Part shown: positions 8,561 to 17,033 of the stretch, one piece after another
How positions within the stretch are numbered: position 1 is the stretch's first letter
How the letters are laid out: every line of letters starts with the position of its first letter
NCBI RefSeq assembly: GCF_004120195.1
Contig: NZ_SCHN01000009.1
Span: 298,601-362,600, forward strand
Length of the DNA: 64,000 nt
Origin: Enterovibrio baiacu
GTDB lineage: Bacteria; Pseudomonadota; Gammaproteobacteria; Enterobacterales; Vibrionaceae
Direction of reading: 5' to 3'
The notes under the pieces: model-generated
Database searches by the model: none
Told to the model about the DNA's origin: nothing
The model's input: the letters and a program-made list of their open reading frames with translations, nothing else
Program-made: the position numbers and the translations under genes

Positions 8561-9412
8561 CTAGTTGGAGTGTGTTACTTCAAACGGGAAAAACTCCCAT
8601 TCGTACTGTTCAAATAACGCGGCTATTTCACCGTTGTAAAGCAGCAACTCGAAGCGTTCGTCGTAAATGTCTCGGAGTGTTTCTCCGCGTTCGCTATCTG
8701 AAAACCCAGGGTAAAGCTTGAGATTGGTTAGAACCGCAACAGCAAAATCTCGACGATCGACTTTATTGTTACCTTCAAAGGCTTCTTCGATCTCGGAGTA
8801 AGCATCGATCAACATATCAATCCGCTCTGAATCGACCAGCGACAAACCTTGGCGCCGATTCTTCACTTCTTGAATCGCAAAGTTAAACTTCACAAGATAT
8901 TCGTCGTAACCGTATCCCTTTACCCAGCCGATGGTTCGCCCTTGAAGGCTCTCTTCACCTTTCCATTCCTTGATCACTGAAGGCTTATAAGCTGCTGCAA
9001 CTTGTTCGGCATCAAAATGCCAGCGTGGATAAAGAATGTTTTCTTGTTCATCAATATAAGAACCAAGAAAGATATCCATTTTTTGATTCTTAACCAGATA
9101 GGCGCTGCGAGAGTAGTTCGTGGTGAAGTAGCTGACTTTGTAACCTAGCGGTTCATAGACTTGGCGCATGATGTCCCAATACAAACCTGTGCCGTCTCTT
9201 TCTGTTGCATAGGCCCATGATTCGCTGACGATAATGATCTCTTTGTTTTCGAGTTCCTCAGCGTTCAACCAAGAAGCGGAAAGAAAGAACAAAAACATGC
9301 CCGTCATTAGGTGCGTTATTACCTTCAAAAGCCATGTGATGTTTCCATTTATTTTTTGATTTGTAGCTGAGAAACGCCAATGCGTAGTACTTGGCATCTT
9401 TCTATACGTCAT
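8561..9412 (-). CDS. Periplasmic solute-binding protein, family 3-like, orphan
   Basis: A 283-residue protein whose mature part resembles amino-acid-type (SBP_bac_3) binding proteins: IIIVSESWAYATERDGTGLYWDIMR at the start of lobe 1, GYKVSYFTTNYSRSAYLVK, and LQGRTIGWVKGYGYD opening lobe 2. A hydrophobic stretch near residues 35-51 ending WLNA-EE looks like a signal peptide, so the true start may be an internal ATG near residue 36 or 39; AGGGA precedes the ATG at 9412. No permease or ATPase gene is adjacent, so it may be a stray sensor-type binding protein and not an importer subunit. Confidence 0.65.
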   Translation of the reverse strand: MTYRKMPSTTHWRFSATNQKINGNITWLLKVITHLMTGMFLFFLSASWLNAEELENKEIIIVSESWAYATERDGTGLYWDIMRQVYEPLGYKVSYFTTNYSRSAYLVKNQKMDIFLGSYIDEQENILYPRWHFDAEQVAAAYKPSVIKEWKGEESLQGRTIGWVKGYGYDEYLVKFNFAIQEVKNRRQGLSLVDSERIDMLIDAYSEIEEAFEGNNKVDRRDFAVAVLTNLKLYPGFSDSERGETLRDIYDERFELLLYNGEIAALFEQYEWEFFPFEVTHSN

Positions 9413-9498
9413 CGAATTTGTCCCTAAATCATTTGGTCGCGCAGTACTTTAGTAATGGTTAAGGGGATATTCATCCCCGCTGCGTTGAATGGTCAGTG

Positions 9499-10542
9499 TT
9501 ATTGACGAAGTGAAATGGTAACACTCACGATGGCATGATCGCTGCTGTAAGTATCCTGATCGAATTTGGGATTAATTAAGTGTTTATCTTCGCAATGAAA
9601 ATCCCCCACTTCTGCGAGGCTGGCGGGGTCACTACTGTTGAATTCGTTAGAAAGCAGAATGTAATCAAGCACCGAGCCTTTCGCATGGAAGTAGTGTGTG
9701 CTTGGGCGTTCTAAACTCGTCTCTTCGATGTTCTTTACATACAGATCCCAGCTGTCGTGCATTTGATAGTGCGAGAGAGGGAGATCTGCCATGTCTTCAG
9801 TGATTGAGCGAAGCCCCGACATGTGAAAAGCGCTCAGTACTTCGCTGTTGATGTCATCGTTAAAATCGCCCATCACAATCGCGGGGTTATTGGTGTGAGA
9901 ACGGCGCGTAAGGATAGATGCCATCAAGTGGCAGGCTTCCGAACCGCGTTGAATCGAGGAAGCCCAAGAGCCACTGATCTCGGTGCAAATGGAGTCGTGT
10001 AGCGTGCGTTCTGTGCCTTCCTTATTCTCTTCAATCATTGGGCGCTTGGATTTCAAATGCACAACGTACACGTCGGTTTGTCCCAATGAAGGTAACTCTA
10101 ACGTTGCAAACAGCGGGAGACGGCTGTATTCGAAGTCTTCGTTCATTCCAAGCTTTGCTGATAGCGCGGGATCTGCGCGAAGGGGCAGGGCGCTGAGAAT
10201 CGGGTAGCGAGATGCCAAGGTAACCACTGGGCTGCGGTACACATATTCATCAATGGGTTCAGGTTCATCAACCACTGAAAAGAAGCGATAACCAAGCGGC
10301 TCAAGCAGTGCTTTCAAAGCACTTGCACTGAACACTTCTTGGAATGCGATGATATCTGGCTGATAGCTACCGATGTAGCGATTCAACCAAGCACGTTTCT
10401 GATGCCATTGCTCTTCGGTGTAGATGTTGCTGAATTCATAAAATGCACCGGGCGGCTCGATAAAATTAAACAAATTTATCGTTGCGAGTTTTAAGCCAAA
10501 GGCACTGTGTGCAAAGGAACTTCTACTATTGGTTGCGAACAC
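9499..10542 (-). CDS. Endonuclease/exonuclease/phosphatase (EEP) family protein
   Basis: A 347-residue metal-dependent phosphoesterase of the DNase I / inositol phosphatase fold. Visible signatures are LATINLFNF near the N-terminus, PDIIAFQEVF with the metal-binding Glu, VMGDFNDDINSE with the catalytic Asp-Asn pair, and the terminal SDHAIVSV with the Asp-His pair. No signal peptide is evident, so it is probably cytoplasmic. Specificity (nucleic acid, phospholipid or sugar phosphate) cannot be told from sequence. It is monocistronic, about 190 bases upstream of the proV terminator region. Confidence 0.82.
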   Translation of the reverse strand: MFATNSRSSFAHSAFGLKLATINLFNFIEPPGAFYEFSNIYTEEQWHQKRAWLNRYIGSYQPDIIAFQEVFSASALKALLEPLGYRFFSVVDEPEPIDEYVYRSPVVTLASRYPILSALPLRADPALSAKLGMNEDFEYSRLPLFATLELPSLGQTDVYVVHLKSKRPMIEENKEGTERTLHDSICTEISGSWASSIQRGSEACHLMASILTRRSHTNNPAIVMGDFNDDINSEVLSAFHMSGLRSITEDMADLPLSHYQMHDSWDLYVKNIEETSLERPSTHYFHAKGSVLDYILLSNEFNSSDPASLAEVGDFHCEDKHLINPKFDQDTYSSDHAIVSVTISLRQ

Positions 10543-10694
10543 GTTTTTGTCTCGCGATTGAAAAGCGTGTTTATATTATAGCGAATTCTGCCTAATCAAC
10601 CTGTCAGTAAGACGAAAAGAACGTGTGAAGATTGAGATGTGCGAGTGGGGCGGAGATCAAAGTGTGAATCATGTAACGCATTGAGTTAAAAGGC

Positions 10695-10723
10695 GCGCTT
10701 CTTGAGGGGGAATCAAGAAGCGC
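10695..10723 (-). terminator. Hairpin terminator after proV
   Basis: GCGCTTCTTGA pairs perfectly with TCAAGAAGCGC (11-bp stem), just 3' of the proV stop; on the minus strand it is followed by GCCTTTT, a modest T tract. Confidence 0.6.
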
Positions 10724-10732
10724 TCCTGAGCG

Positions 10733-11995
10733 TTAAGCGGAGGCTTTTACGTCACCGTCTTTTGGCGTGTCTTGACCTGTTTCGTCAGTTTCTGCCTGAG
10801 ACTGTGATTGGTCGCTGAGCACTTCTGCTAAGTTAGCGCGAGAAAGCTCACCTTGAATTTCACCGTCTTCATCCAATACGGGTAACGGCAATTCATGTTC
10901 AAGGGTATCAGGAATAACCGCTTCCAGTAGTGCATCGGACTGAATACCGGGTACTGCTTCCAATACGGAGTCATCAATCGCTTCGCCGTGTTGTGATGAA
11001 TCGACGGATTCAAGATGATCACGGCGTAACGCACCTTGATAGCCATCATCATTCACGTAGTAGGCGTGTTCTGCTTTCGCTTGACGCATCTGCGTGATGG
11101 CTTCGCCAATGGTGTCAGAGCTAATGCGGCAGCTCTGAGGCTTCATCACGGTATCAACGGTCAATGCGCGCGCACGGTTCACGTCTTTCACGAAGGCTTC
11201 TACATAGTCATCGGCTGGGTTAAGCAGAATGTCTACAGGGCGGCCTTGCTGAATGAGTTTACCGTCTCGTAAGATGGCAATACGATCGCCTAGGCGAAGT
11301 GCTTCATCCAAATCGTGGGTGATAAAGATGATGGTCTTGTGCAGCTTCTCTTGCAGGTCGATAAGCTGATCTTGCATTTCGCTTCGGATCAGTGGGTCGA
11401 GTGCAGAGAAAGCTTCATCCATTAAGAGGATTTCAGCATCAGTACACAAGGCGCGAGCAAGGCCAACACGTTGTTGCTGACCACCAGAAAGTTGAGACGG
11501 GTATTGTTGCTCGTAGCCGCCCAGTCCCACCGTTTCCAGCCAATCTGTGGCTTTCTTATCGCGATCCGCTTTAGCAATGCCTTGCACCTGCAACCCGTAT
11601 GCAACGTTTTGAAGCACTGTGCGGTGCGGCATAAGGCCAAAACGCTGGAATACCATCGACATTTTGTGGCGACGGAAATCTTGAAGCTCTTTCTCATTAA
11701 GCTTCATGACATCTTCACCTTCCACGATGATTTGACCTTCAGTCGGCTCAATCAAGCGGTTGAAGTGGCGAATCAGCGTTGATTTGCCTGAACCTGACAA
11801 GCCCATGATCACGAAGATTTCGCCGCGCTGAATGTCCAAGTCAATTTGTTGAAGGCCGACGGTGTGACCAGTGTCGGCCAAGATGTCGTCTTTCGATTTA
11901 CCCGCCACGACATCCGGCATCACCTTTTGCGGTGTTTTTCCGAAGATCTTGTAGAGGCCTTTAATTTGAATCAATGGTTTTTCGGTACTACTCAT
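10733..11995 (-). CDS. proV: Glycine betaine/proline ABC importer, ATP-binding subunit ProV
   Basis: The 420-residue ATPase that powers osmoprotectant uptake by ProVWX at the inner membrane. Walker A is GLSGSGKST, the signature is LSGGQQQR, Walker B is ILLMDEAFSALDP and the switch region is ITHDLDEA. After about residue 280 come the CBS-type regulatory domains typical of ProV/OpuAA, which sense ionic strength, and then a Gln/Asp-rich tail. Its ATG overlaps the proW stop by eight bases, so translation is coupled. Last gene of the proX-proW-proV unit. Confidence 0.94.
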   Translation of the reverse strand: MSSTEKPLIQIKGLYKIFGKTPQKVMPDVVAGKSKDDILADTGHTVGLQQIDLDIQRGEIFVIMGLSGSGKSTLIRHFNRLIEPTEGQIIVEGEDVMKLNEKELQDFRRHKMSMVFQRFGLMPHRTVLQNVAYGLQVQGIAKADRDKKATDWLETVGLGGYEQQYPSQLSGGQQQRVGLARALCTDAEILLMDEAFSALDPLIRSEMQDQLIDLQEKLHKTIIFITHDLDEALRLGDRIAILRDGKLIQQGRPVDILLNPADDYVEAFVKDVNRARALTVDTVMKPQSCRISSDTIGEAITQMRQAKAEHAYYVNDDGYQGALRRDHLESVDSSQHGEAIDDSVLEAVPGIQSDALLEAVIPDTLEHELPLPVLDEDGEIQGELSRANLAEVLSDQSQSQAETDETGQDTPKDGDVKASA

Positions 11996-12887
11996 GGTGG
12001 CCTCCGCTTAGATGCTGCTGCGAACGTTTTGCATAACTTTGTGATACGCGGTCGAAGATGATCGCCAGCGCCACAATAGCGAGACCGTTAATCAGTCCAA
12101 GCGTAAAATACTGGTTCGTGATGGATTTCAATACCGGCTGGCCAAGGCCTTTCACACCGATCATTGATGCAATAACCACCATGGCGAGTGCCATCATAAT
12201 TGTTTGGTTGATACCCGCCATAATGGTAGGCATAGCCAGTGGAAGCTGAACACCGAACAAGCGCTGTGAAGGGCTCGCACCGTATGCTGTCGCGGCTTCT
12301 AACACTTCTTTATCAACCAATCGAATACCGAGGTTTGTTAGTCGAATGACTGGCGGGATTGCGTAGATAACCACGGCAATAACACCAGGAATTTTACCAA
12401 TACCCAACAACATTACGACTGGGATAAGGTAAACGAATGCTGGCATGGTTTGCATTACGTCAAGCAACGGCGTAACGAATGACTGAATGCGGTTTGAGCG
12501 TGCCATCGCGATGCCAATGGGGATGCCGAGTCCAATCGCGACCATGGTACACACAAGAATAATACTCATGGTCCGCATGGTGTCTTCCCACATGCCGAAA
12601 TAGCCGATGGCACAGAACACAACGATAACGCTCACAGCGAGTTTCCATGAACGGCTAGCTAAATATGAAACGACGGCGAGAACGCCAATCATGATAAACC
12701 AAGGTGTCCCGAGGAGTAGCTTTTCAAACCAAATCAGAAAAGCGAGAAGGGGATCGAAGAAGGATTCGATGGTTTCGCCATAGTTTCGTGAAAATTCACG
12801 ATAAGCACCATCGAGGGTTTTACGGATAGCGAGAAGGTCTGAACGCTCCATCTCTGGGAATTCCGTTAACCAATTATTGTCTGCCAT
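11988..12887 (-). CDS. proW: Glycine betaine/proline ABC importer permease ProW
   Basis: A 299-residue inner-membrane permease. It has a soluble N-terminal part followed by at least six helices, and the coupling motif is read at EAATAYGASPSQRLFGVQLPLA, the EAA loop that contacts ProV. IGIPIGIAMARS and MQTMPAFVYLIPVVMLLG are standard OpuAB/ProW blocks. I chose ATG 12887 (MADNNWLTEFPEME) by family length; the frame extends 22 residues upstream with no family match. The ribosome site is weak (GAGGACG, distant). It is separated from proX by a strong hairpin at 12970-12993. Confidence 0.92.
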   Translation of the reverse strand: MADNNWLTEFPEMERSDLLAIRKTLDGAYREFSRNYGETIESFFDPLLAFLIWFEKLLLGTPWFIMIGVLAVVSYLASRSWKLAVSVIVVFCAIGYFGMWEDTMRTMSIILVCTMVAIGLGIPIGIAMARSNRIQSFVTPLLDVMQTMPAFVYLIPVVMLLGIGKIPGVIAVVIYAIPPVIRLTNLGIRLVDKEVLEAATAYGASPSQRLFGVQLPLAMPTIMAGINQTIMMALAMVVIASMIGVKGLGQPVLKSITNQYFTLGLINGLAIVALAIIFDRVSQSYAKRSQQHLSGGHHE

Positions 12888-12969
12888 AACAGTACAACGT
12901 CCTCTGTTGTTATAGTAATTGAAATTGCATGAATAACTGTGTTGCTGCTGCAATAGCGTAAATACAAAA

Positions 12970-12993
12970 GTAGGCTGACGTAGGTCAGCCTAC
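12970..12993 (-). promoter_or_regulatory. Intra-operon hairpin between proX and proW
   Basis: GTAGGCTGAC pairs perfectly with GTCAGCCTAC around a four-base loop, followed on the minus strand by TTTTGTATTT. It lies between the proX stop (13010) and the proW start (12887). It probably acts as a partial terminator or as a 3' stabiliser, favouring the binding protein over the membrane subunits. Confidence 0.65.
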
Positions 12994-13009
12994 CTCTTAC
13001 AAAGAAAGT

Positions 13010-14002
13010 TTAAAGCGCGCTTTTTACTTTCTTCGCGACTTCAGGAGACACCCACTGTGACCAGATATCAGCGTGGTTGTTCAAGAAGTGCTCACCCGCA
13101 ATCTCACCGTCTGCTTGGTTTTCTTCCATCCAAGCAAGCAGACTGTTCAAATCAGCGGTGGTAAATGAACGGTTAGCCAAGTAGTTAACCGCTTCAGGTG
13201 CACGTTGAGCAAAGCTCTCAGTGATAACGGTATCTACCGCTGAAGGCGGATACATGGTTGGTTTCGGGTCAAGACATTCTGCGTCAGTTGTACACGTTTT
13301 AAAGTGCTCTTCGTCAATGCCTGAACCAAAGTCTACTTTCACCATCTCATATTTGCCCAGTACGGCAGTCGGTGCCCAGTAGTAACCAAACCAACCTTCG
13401 CCACGCTCGTACGCTTTCGCTATCGAGCCAGAAAGACCTGCGCCTGAACCTGGATCAATCAGTTCAAACCCTTCTTCTTCTAGGCCAAGAGCGTTGAACA
13501 AGTTACCTGATGAAATTTGGCAGTTCCAACCCGCTGGACAGCCGTAGAATGCAGATTTTGATGGATCTTCAGGGTGCTTGAAGAGGTTTGCGTTTTTCTT
13601 AACGCCTTCAATGGTTGCAATACTTGGGTCTTTATCAACTAAGAACTTTGGTACCCAGAAACCTTCAACACCCCCTTCTGACAGTGTTTTACCTGCATAG
13701 CGCAAGCGACCTTCTTCTACACCTTTGTCCAATGCAGCCTTGAGTGAGTTACTCCAGAACTCAGGTGCAATATCAGGTTCACCCTTTTCAATCATGGATG
13801 TGCCGGTTGGCATGGTATCGCCAGGAACTAGCTCAGCATCACAGTCGTAACCGTTCGCGAGGATGAAAAGGTCGATGTTCGCGATAACGGTCGCGGAGTT
13901 CCAGTTCATGTCGGCAATGGTGACTTTGCCACACTCAGATGCGTAGCTCGCCATTGGCATCGCTGAAAGCAATAGGGCTGAAGTGGTCAATAGTTTTTTC
14001 AT
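13010..14002 (-). CDS. proX: Glycine betaine/proline periplasmic binding protein ProX
   Basis: A 330-residue substrate-binding protein of the OpuAC/ProX type. A signal peptide (MKKLLTTSALLLSAMPMASYA) is followed by CGKVTIADMNWNSATVIANID. Tryptophans of the kind that cage betaine lie in MNWNSA, EFWSNSL and GWFGYYWAP. Two close Cys pairs (CPAGWNC and CTTDAEC) suggest periplasmic disulfides, as in ProX. I chose ATG 14002 because AGAGGGATCTCC precedes it and it opens the signal peptide. It is the first gene of the operon. Confidence 0.93.
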   Translation of the reverse strand: MKKLLTTSALLLSAMPMASYASECGKVTIADMNWNSATVIANIDLFILANGYDCDAELVPGDTMPTGTSMIEKGEPDIAPEFWSNSLKAALDKGVEEGRLRYAGKTLSEGGVEGFWVPKFLVDKDPSIATIEGVKKNANLFKHPEDPSKSAFYGCPAGWNCQISSGNLFNALGLEEEGFELIDPGSGAGLSGSIAKAYERGEGWFGYYWAPTAVLGKYEMVKVDFGSGIDEEHFKTCTTDAECLDPKPTMYPPSAVDTVITESFAQRAPEAVNYLANRSFTTADLNSLLAWMEENQADGEIAGEHFLNNHADIWSQWVSPEVAKKVKSAL

Positions 14003-14423
14003 GGAGATCCCTCTCATTAGTGTCCCTTTGCCAAAGGGATTAAATACAACTCTAATCAATTGGCTTGGTAAGATCGCACTACGTATTTATCAACAATCTG
14101 GTTTAACGTGCTGATAAATATATAGGCAACAGACGTAATCATAACAAAGTAGACCGTCTCTTTCTGCACGCGTGTTACATTTTGAATAAAAATTGTTTCG
14201 TCCACTAAATGATATTTGCGAAATTCTTAGTGCTAACTGTGCAAGTAACCTAATGAATCTAATAAGAAATATAGAAGGTATGGCGACAGTTATGATTCTT
14301 TTTGGAGACAATATTTTTAAAAGTGAGAATTGAAGATTTAACTTCAAATACACTGACACAGGATGAAATTTTTCAGCATAACTTCGGTTTATTGGTGCGA
14401 GATCAATCGAATTTTGGGTGAAA
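14003..14423. other. Divergent promoter region between proX and the response regulator gene
   Basis: A 420-base AT-rich region. It should contain the osmotically controlled proX promoter and the promoter of the two-component genes. A reverse open frame covers part of it and runs into the response regulator gene, but lacks family features. I could not identify a specific operator. Confidence 0.4.
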
Positions 14424-15215
14424 ATGATGGGCCATACTGTACTTGTTTTGGAAGATGACGCAGACATTGCACAGTTACTTTGCTTGCATTTGAAAGTGTT
14501 AGGACATGAAGTTCATCGAGGCGCTTCCTTAAAAGAGGGGTATCGAATTCTGAAAGAGCAGTCGATCGATGCCGTGGTTCTCGATCGCGGTTTAGAAGAT
14601 GGTGATGGCATTTCTCTCTGTCACGAATTACGCCGACAGCAGAAAGGGCTTCCTATCCTGATGCTCACTGCCATGGATTCTGAATCTGACATGGTGGAAG
14701 GGTTTGAATCCGGTGCGGATGATTACATGGCGAAACCTTTTAGCGTGATTGAGTTTCAAGTCAGAACACGTGCATTACTGCGCCGCATCACGCATCAAGA
14801 ATGGGATGAATCAGAACGACAACAAAAGCAAACGGCCGAAGAAAGCGCGGATAGCAAAGTGTTGTCGAGCAGTACGCATGCCGCTCACGATATCACCCCG
14901 CAACTCATGTTCGAACACCTAGAAATCTGCCCTGATACCCACAGCGTGCGATTGGATGGACAGCAAATCGATTTAACCCCCACCGAATTTTCTCTGCTCT
15001 GTTGCCTTGCGAAACGTCCAGAACGTGTATTTAGCAAAGACGAATTGCTGAGCCGTGTATGGAATACCGATTATGACGGCTATCGCCACACCGTTTGTTG
15101 TGCGGTGAACCGTCTGCGCGGCAAGTTAGAGCGTGACCCTGAGATGCCTAAGTACATTCATACCGTGTGGGGCGTCGGGTATAAATTCAGAGAAGCGATG
15201 ACACACGCCAGTTAG
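14424..15215 (+). CDS. OmpR/PhoB-family response regulator
   Basis: A DNA-binding response regulator of about 263 residues. The receiver domain starts HTVLVLEDD with the acidic pair, the phospho-acceptor is the Asp of VVLDRGLEDGDG, the Thr is in MLTAMD and the Lys in MAKPF. A linker of about 45 residues rich in Gln/Ser leads to a winged helix (LTPTEFSLLCCLAKRPERVFS to IHTVWGVGYKF). Two adjacent ATGs (14424, 14427) and an in-frame GTG at 14418 are possible starts, none with a strong ribosome site. It is co-transcribed with the kinase gene 40 bases downstream and is divergent from proX, but a link to osmoregulation is only a guess. Confidence 0.88.
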   Translation: MMGHTVLVLEDDADIAQLLCLHLKVLGHEVHRGASLKEGYRILKEQSIDAVVLDRGLEDGDGISLCHELRRQQKGLPILMLTAMDSESDMVEGFESGADDYMAKPFSVIEFQVRTRALLRRITHQEWDESERQQKQTAEESADSKVLSSSTHAAHDITPQLMFEHLEICPDTHSVRLDGQQIDLTPTEFSLLCCLAKRPERVFSKDELLSRVWNTDYDGYRHTVCCAVNRLRGKLERDPEMPKYIHTVWGVGYKFREAMTHAS

Positions 15216-15255
15216 TGTTTGTGTCGGGCGTTAGTGTTAGGCGTAAAGGAGAGGT

Positions 15256-17016
15256 TTGTTGACGTTTAAGAACCGTTTATTGTTTTTCACATTGATTTGG
15301 TTTGTTGGCAGTGCAGCCGTACTCACCAAATTGAGTGTGGATGTTTGGGAAGGAAACGAGCTTAAAACGCAGCAATCCTTACACCGCGATCTCGCTCGTC
15401 ACATGCGTGATGACAACCCCTTGATGGTCGGGGATGACTACAGTCCTGCTGCTTTGTCTTCTATCTTTCATACCTTGATGCTACTCGGCCCTGATTTTGA
15501 GATCTACTTTCTTGATCCTGAGGGAAACATAACCACGTCAGGACCGCCTGTTGAGGAGGTTCGGCGACAGCAAGTGTCAGTTGAACCCATTAAAGCTTTT
15601 TTGGCTGAAAAGCCTCTCCCCATACTGGGACAAGATCCCATGACACATGATCAGGACATGGTTTTTTCCGCTGCTCAAATTTCCGAAAATGGTATTGTGA
15701 TGGGATACCTCTACGTCGTGATTGGCAGTCAGCAGCGCAATGCAGCCACGCATCCTGATAACTTTATTCAATACGCGCCCATCGTTCTCGCGGCGCTTGT
15801 CGCCATTTCTCTTTTTGCTCTCGGTGTTTATCGCATGGTCTTTAAGCGCATCATCATTCCGGGAAGAAACATGGTGCGACAGATTGAAGATGCTGCCACG
15901 TCTGAATTTCGCATCACCCCTCCTTTGGCGCTGACGTCTTACGAACTGCAAGAGCTCGCAGAACAATGTCGTCGGATGATGAGCGTCATTCAGCAACAAT
16001 TTATTCAGCTACGCATACAAGAAGCTCAGCGACGGGAGTATTTGCTGCAACTTAGTCATGATCTCAAAACCCCGCTTGCCAATATTTTGGGTTACATCGA
16101 AACCTGGCGTCTTCAGCACAAAGAAGGTCGCGGGATGATTGATACCGCTTATCACAATGCTCAGCGTCTTGATCGCTATTTAAAAGATCAATTGGCGGCT
16201 GCACGTTCGCCGACCGCTAAAATTGTTTTGGCCTACCGAGAGTTAGACGTTGAAGCATTGTTGAGCGAAGTAAAAACGCGGTTCGAGTTACCGTTGAAGC
16301 AAAAGAAAATAGATCTCGTGGTCACCAATACGCCTGATTTGTTTGTGGTTGCTGATGAGCAATTGATCAATCGTGTGTTTGATAACTTGATTGAAAATGC
16401 TATTCGGCACAGCCCACAACGTTCGAGCATCTATTTGGATGTGAGTAAAAAGAGCCAGAGTAAAATCGTGTTTACGTTCATCAATACGGTGGCCGAGAAC
16501 GGTGACTCAGGTTCTTTGGGCATGGGCACCAAGATTGTTGAAGCGATTTTAAGCCTTCACCAAACTCACCTCGAGATTTGTGATGGCTCGGTCGAAGACG
16601 GCAGTGGAAATGGTGACGAACGTTATTGCGTGAATTTTGCGCTTTCATCGATTGCGCCGCCGTCTGCTCGGTCGCCGATGTTGTTGCCAAAGGTGATTGA
16701 AGACCTTGATGATGCCCCTGTTATTCAATCTGACTACCCAGCCATGTCGGCGGTGGCAAAAAGGGAGCTCGCCAGAGAAAAAGAAGACGATGTGAATGCC
16801 GAGTTGTCATCTCTTTTGGCAACATCGACAAACCCTGTGGCGAAAGACGCGTTGGATCAGGCCATTGATGAGTTGCCGCCGATGACGGCGTCAGTCTCTT
16901 CCTCGTTAACTGACAGCGATGCTCAGCCCGATAATGTCGACGTGGAGGCACTGGGAGAAAATGCAAAAACGGGCCGTGATTCCAACCTAGATGCGTTCAA
17001 GGGAATCAAGCCTTAG
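15256..17016 (+). CDS. Membrane sensor histidine kinase with atypical ATP-binding domain
   Basis: A 586-residue kinase, partner of the upstream regulator. Helix 1 (about 7-27) and helix 2 (about 172-195) flank a periplasmic sensor of about 145 residues; a HAMP-like linker and H box LQLSHDLKTPLANILGY (His268) follow. The N box is FDNLIENAIRHSP and the G2 box is LGMGTKIVEA. Where the G1 box should give DxGxG it reads FINTVAENGDSGS, so the Asp is replaced and the ATP lid is very short. After about residue 468 comes an acidic, Ser/Ala-rich tail of about 118 residues with no recognised domain. It starts with TTG (15256 or 15259) after AAGGAGAGG. Confidence 0.85.
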   Translation: MLTFKNRLLFFTLIWFVGSAAVLTKLSVDVWEGNELKTQQSLHRDLARHMRDDNPLMVGDDYSPAALSSIFHTLMLLGPDFEIYFLDPEGNITTSGPPVEEVRRQQVSVEPIKAFLAEKPLPILGQDPMTHDQDMVFSAAQISENGIVMGYLYVVIGSQQRNAATHPDNFIQYAPIVLAALVAISLFALGVYRMVFKRIIIPGRNMVRQIEDAATSEFRITPPLALTSYELQELAEQCRRMMSVIQQQFIQLRIQEAQRREYLLQLSHDLKTPLANILGYIETWRLQHKEGRGMIDTAYHNAQRLDRYLKDQLAAARSPTAKIVLAYRELDVEALLSEVKTRFELPLKQKKIDLVVTNTPDLFVVADEQLINRVFDNLIENAIRHSPQRSSIYLDVSKKSQSKIVFTFINTVAENGDSGSLGMGTKIVEAILSLHQTHLEICDGSVEDGSGNGDERYCVNFALSSIAPPSARSPMLLPKVIEDLDDAPVIQSDYPAMSAVAKRELAREKEDDVNAELSSLLATSTNPVAKDALDQAIDELPPMTASVSSSLTDSDAQPDNVDVEALGENAKTGRDSNLDAFKGIKP

Positions 17017-17033
17017 CGCCGGAAGCATAGACA

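Noticed and set aside
14090-14467. Reverse open frame of 125 codons before the two-component genes
   Set aside because: It overlaps the response regulator gene, has no ribosome site and no family features, and covers an AT-rich promoter region.
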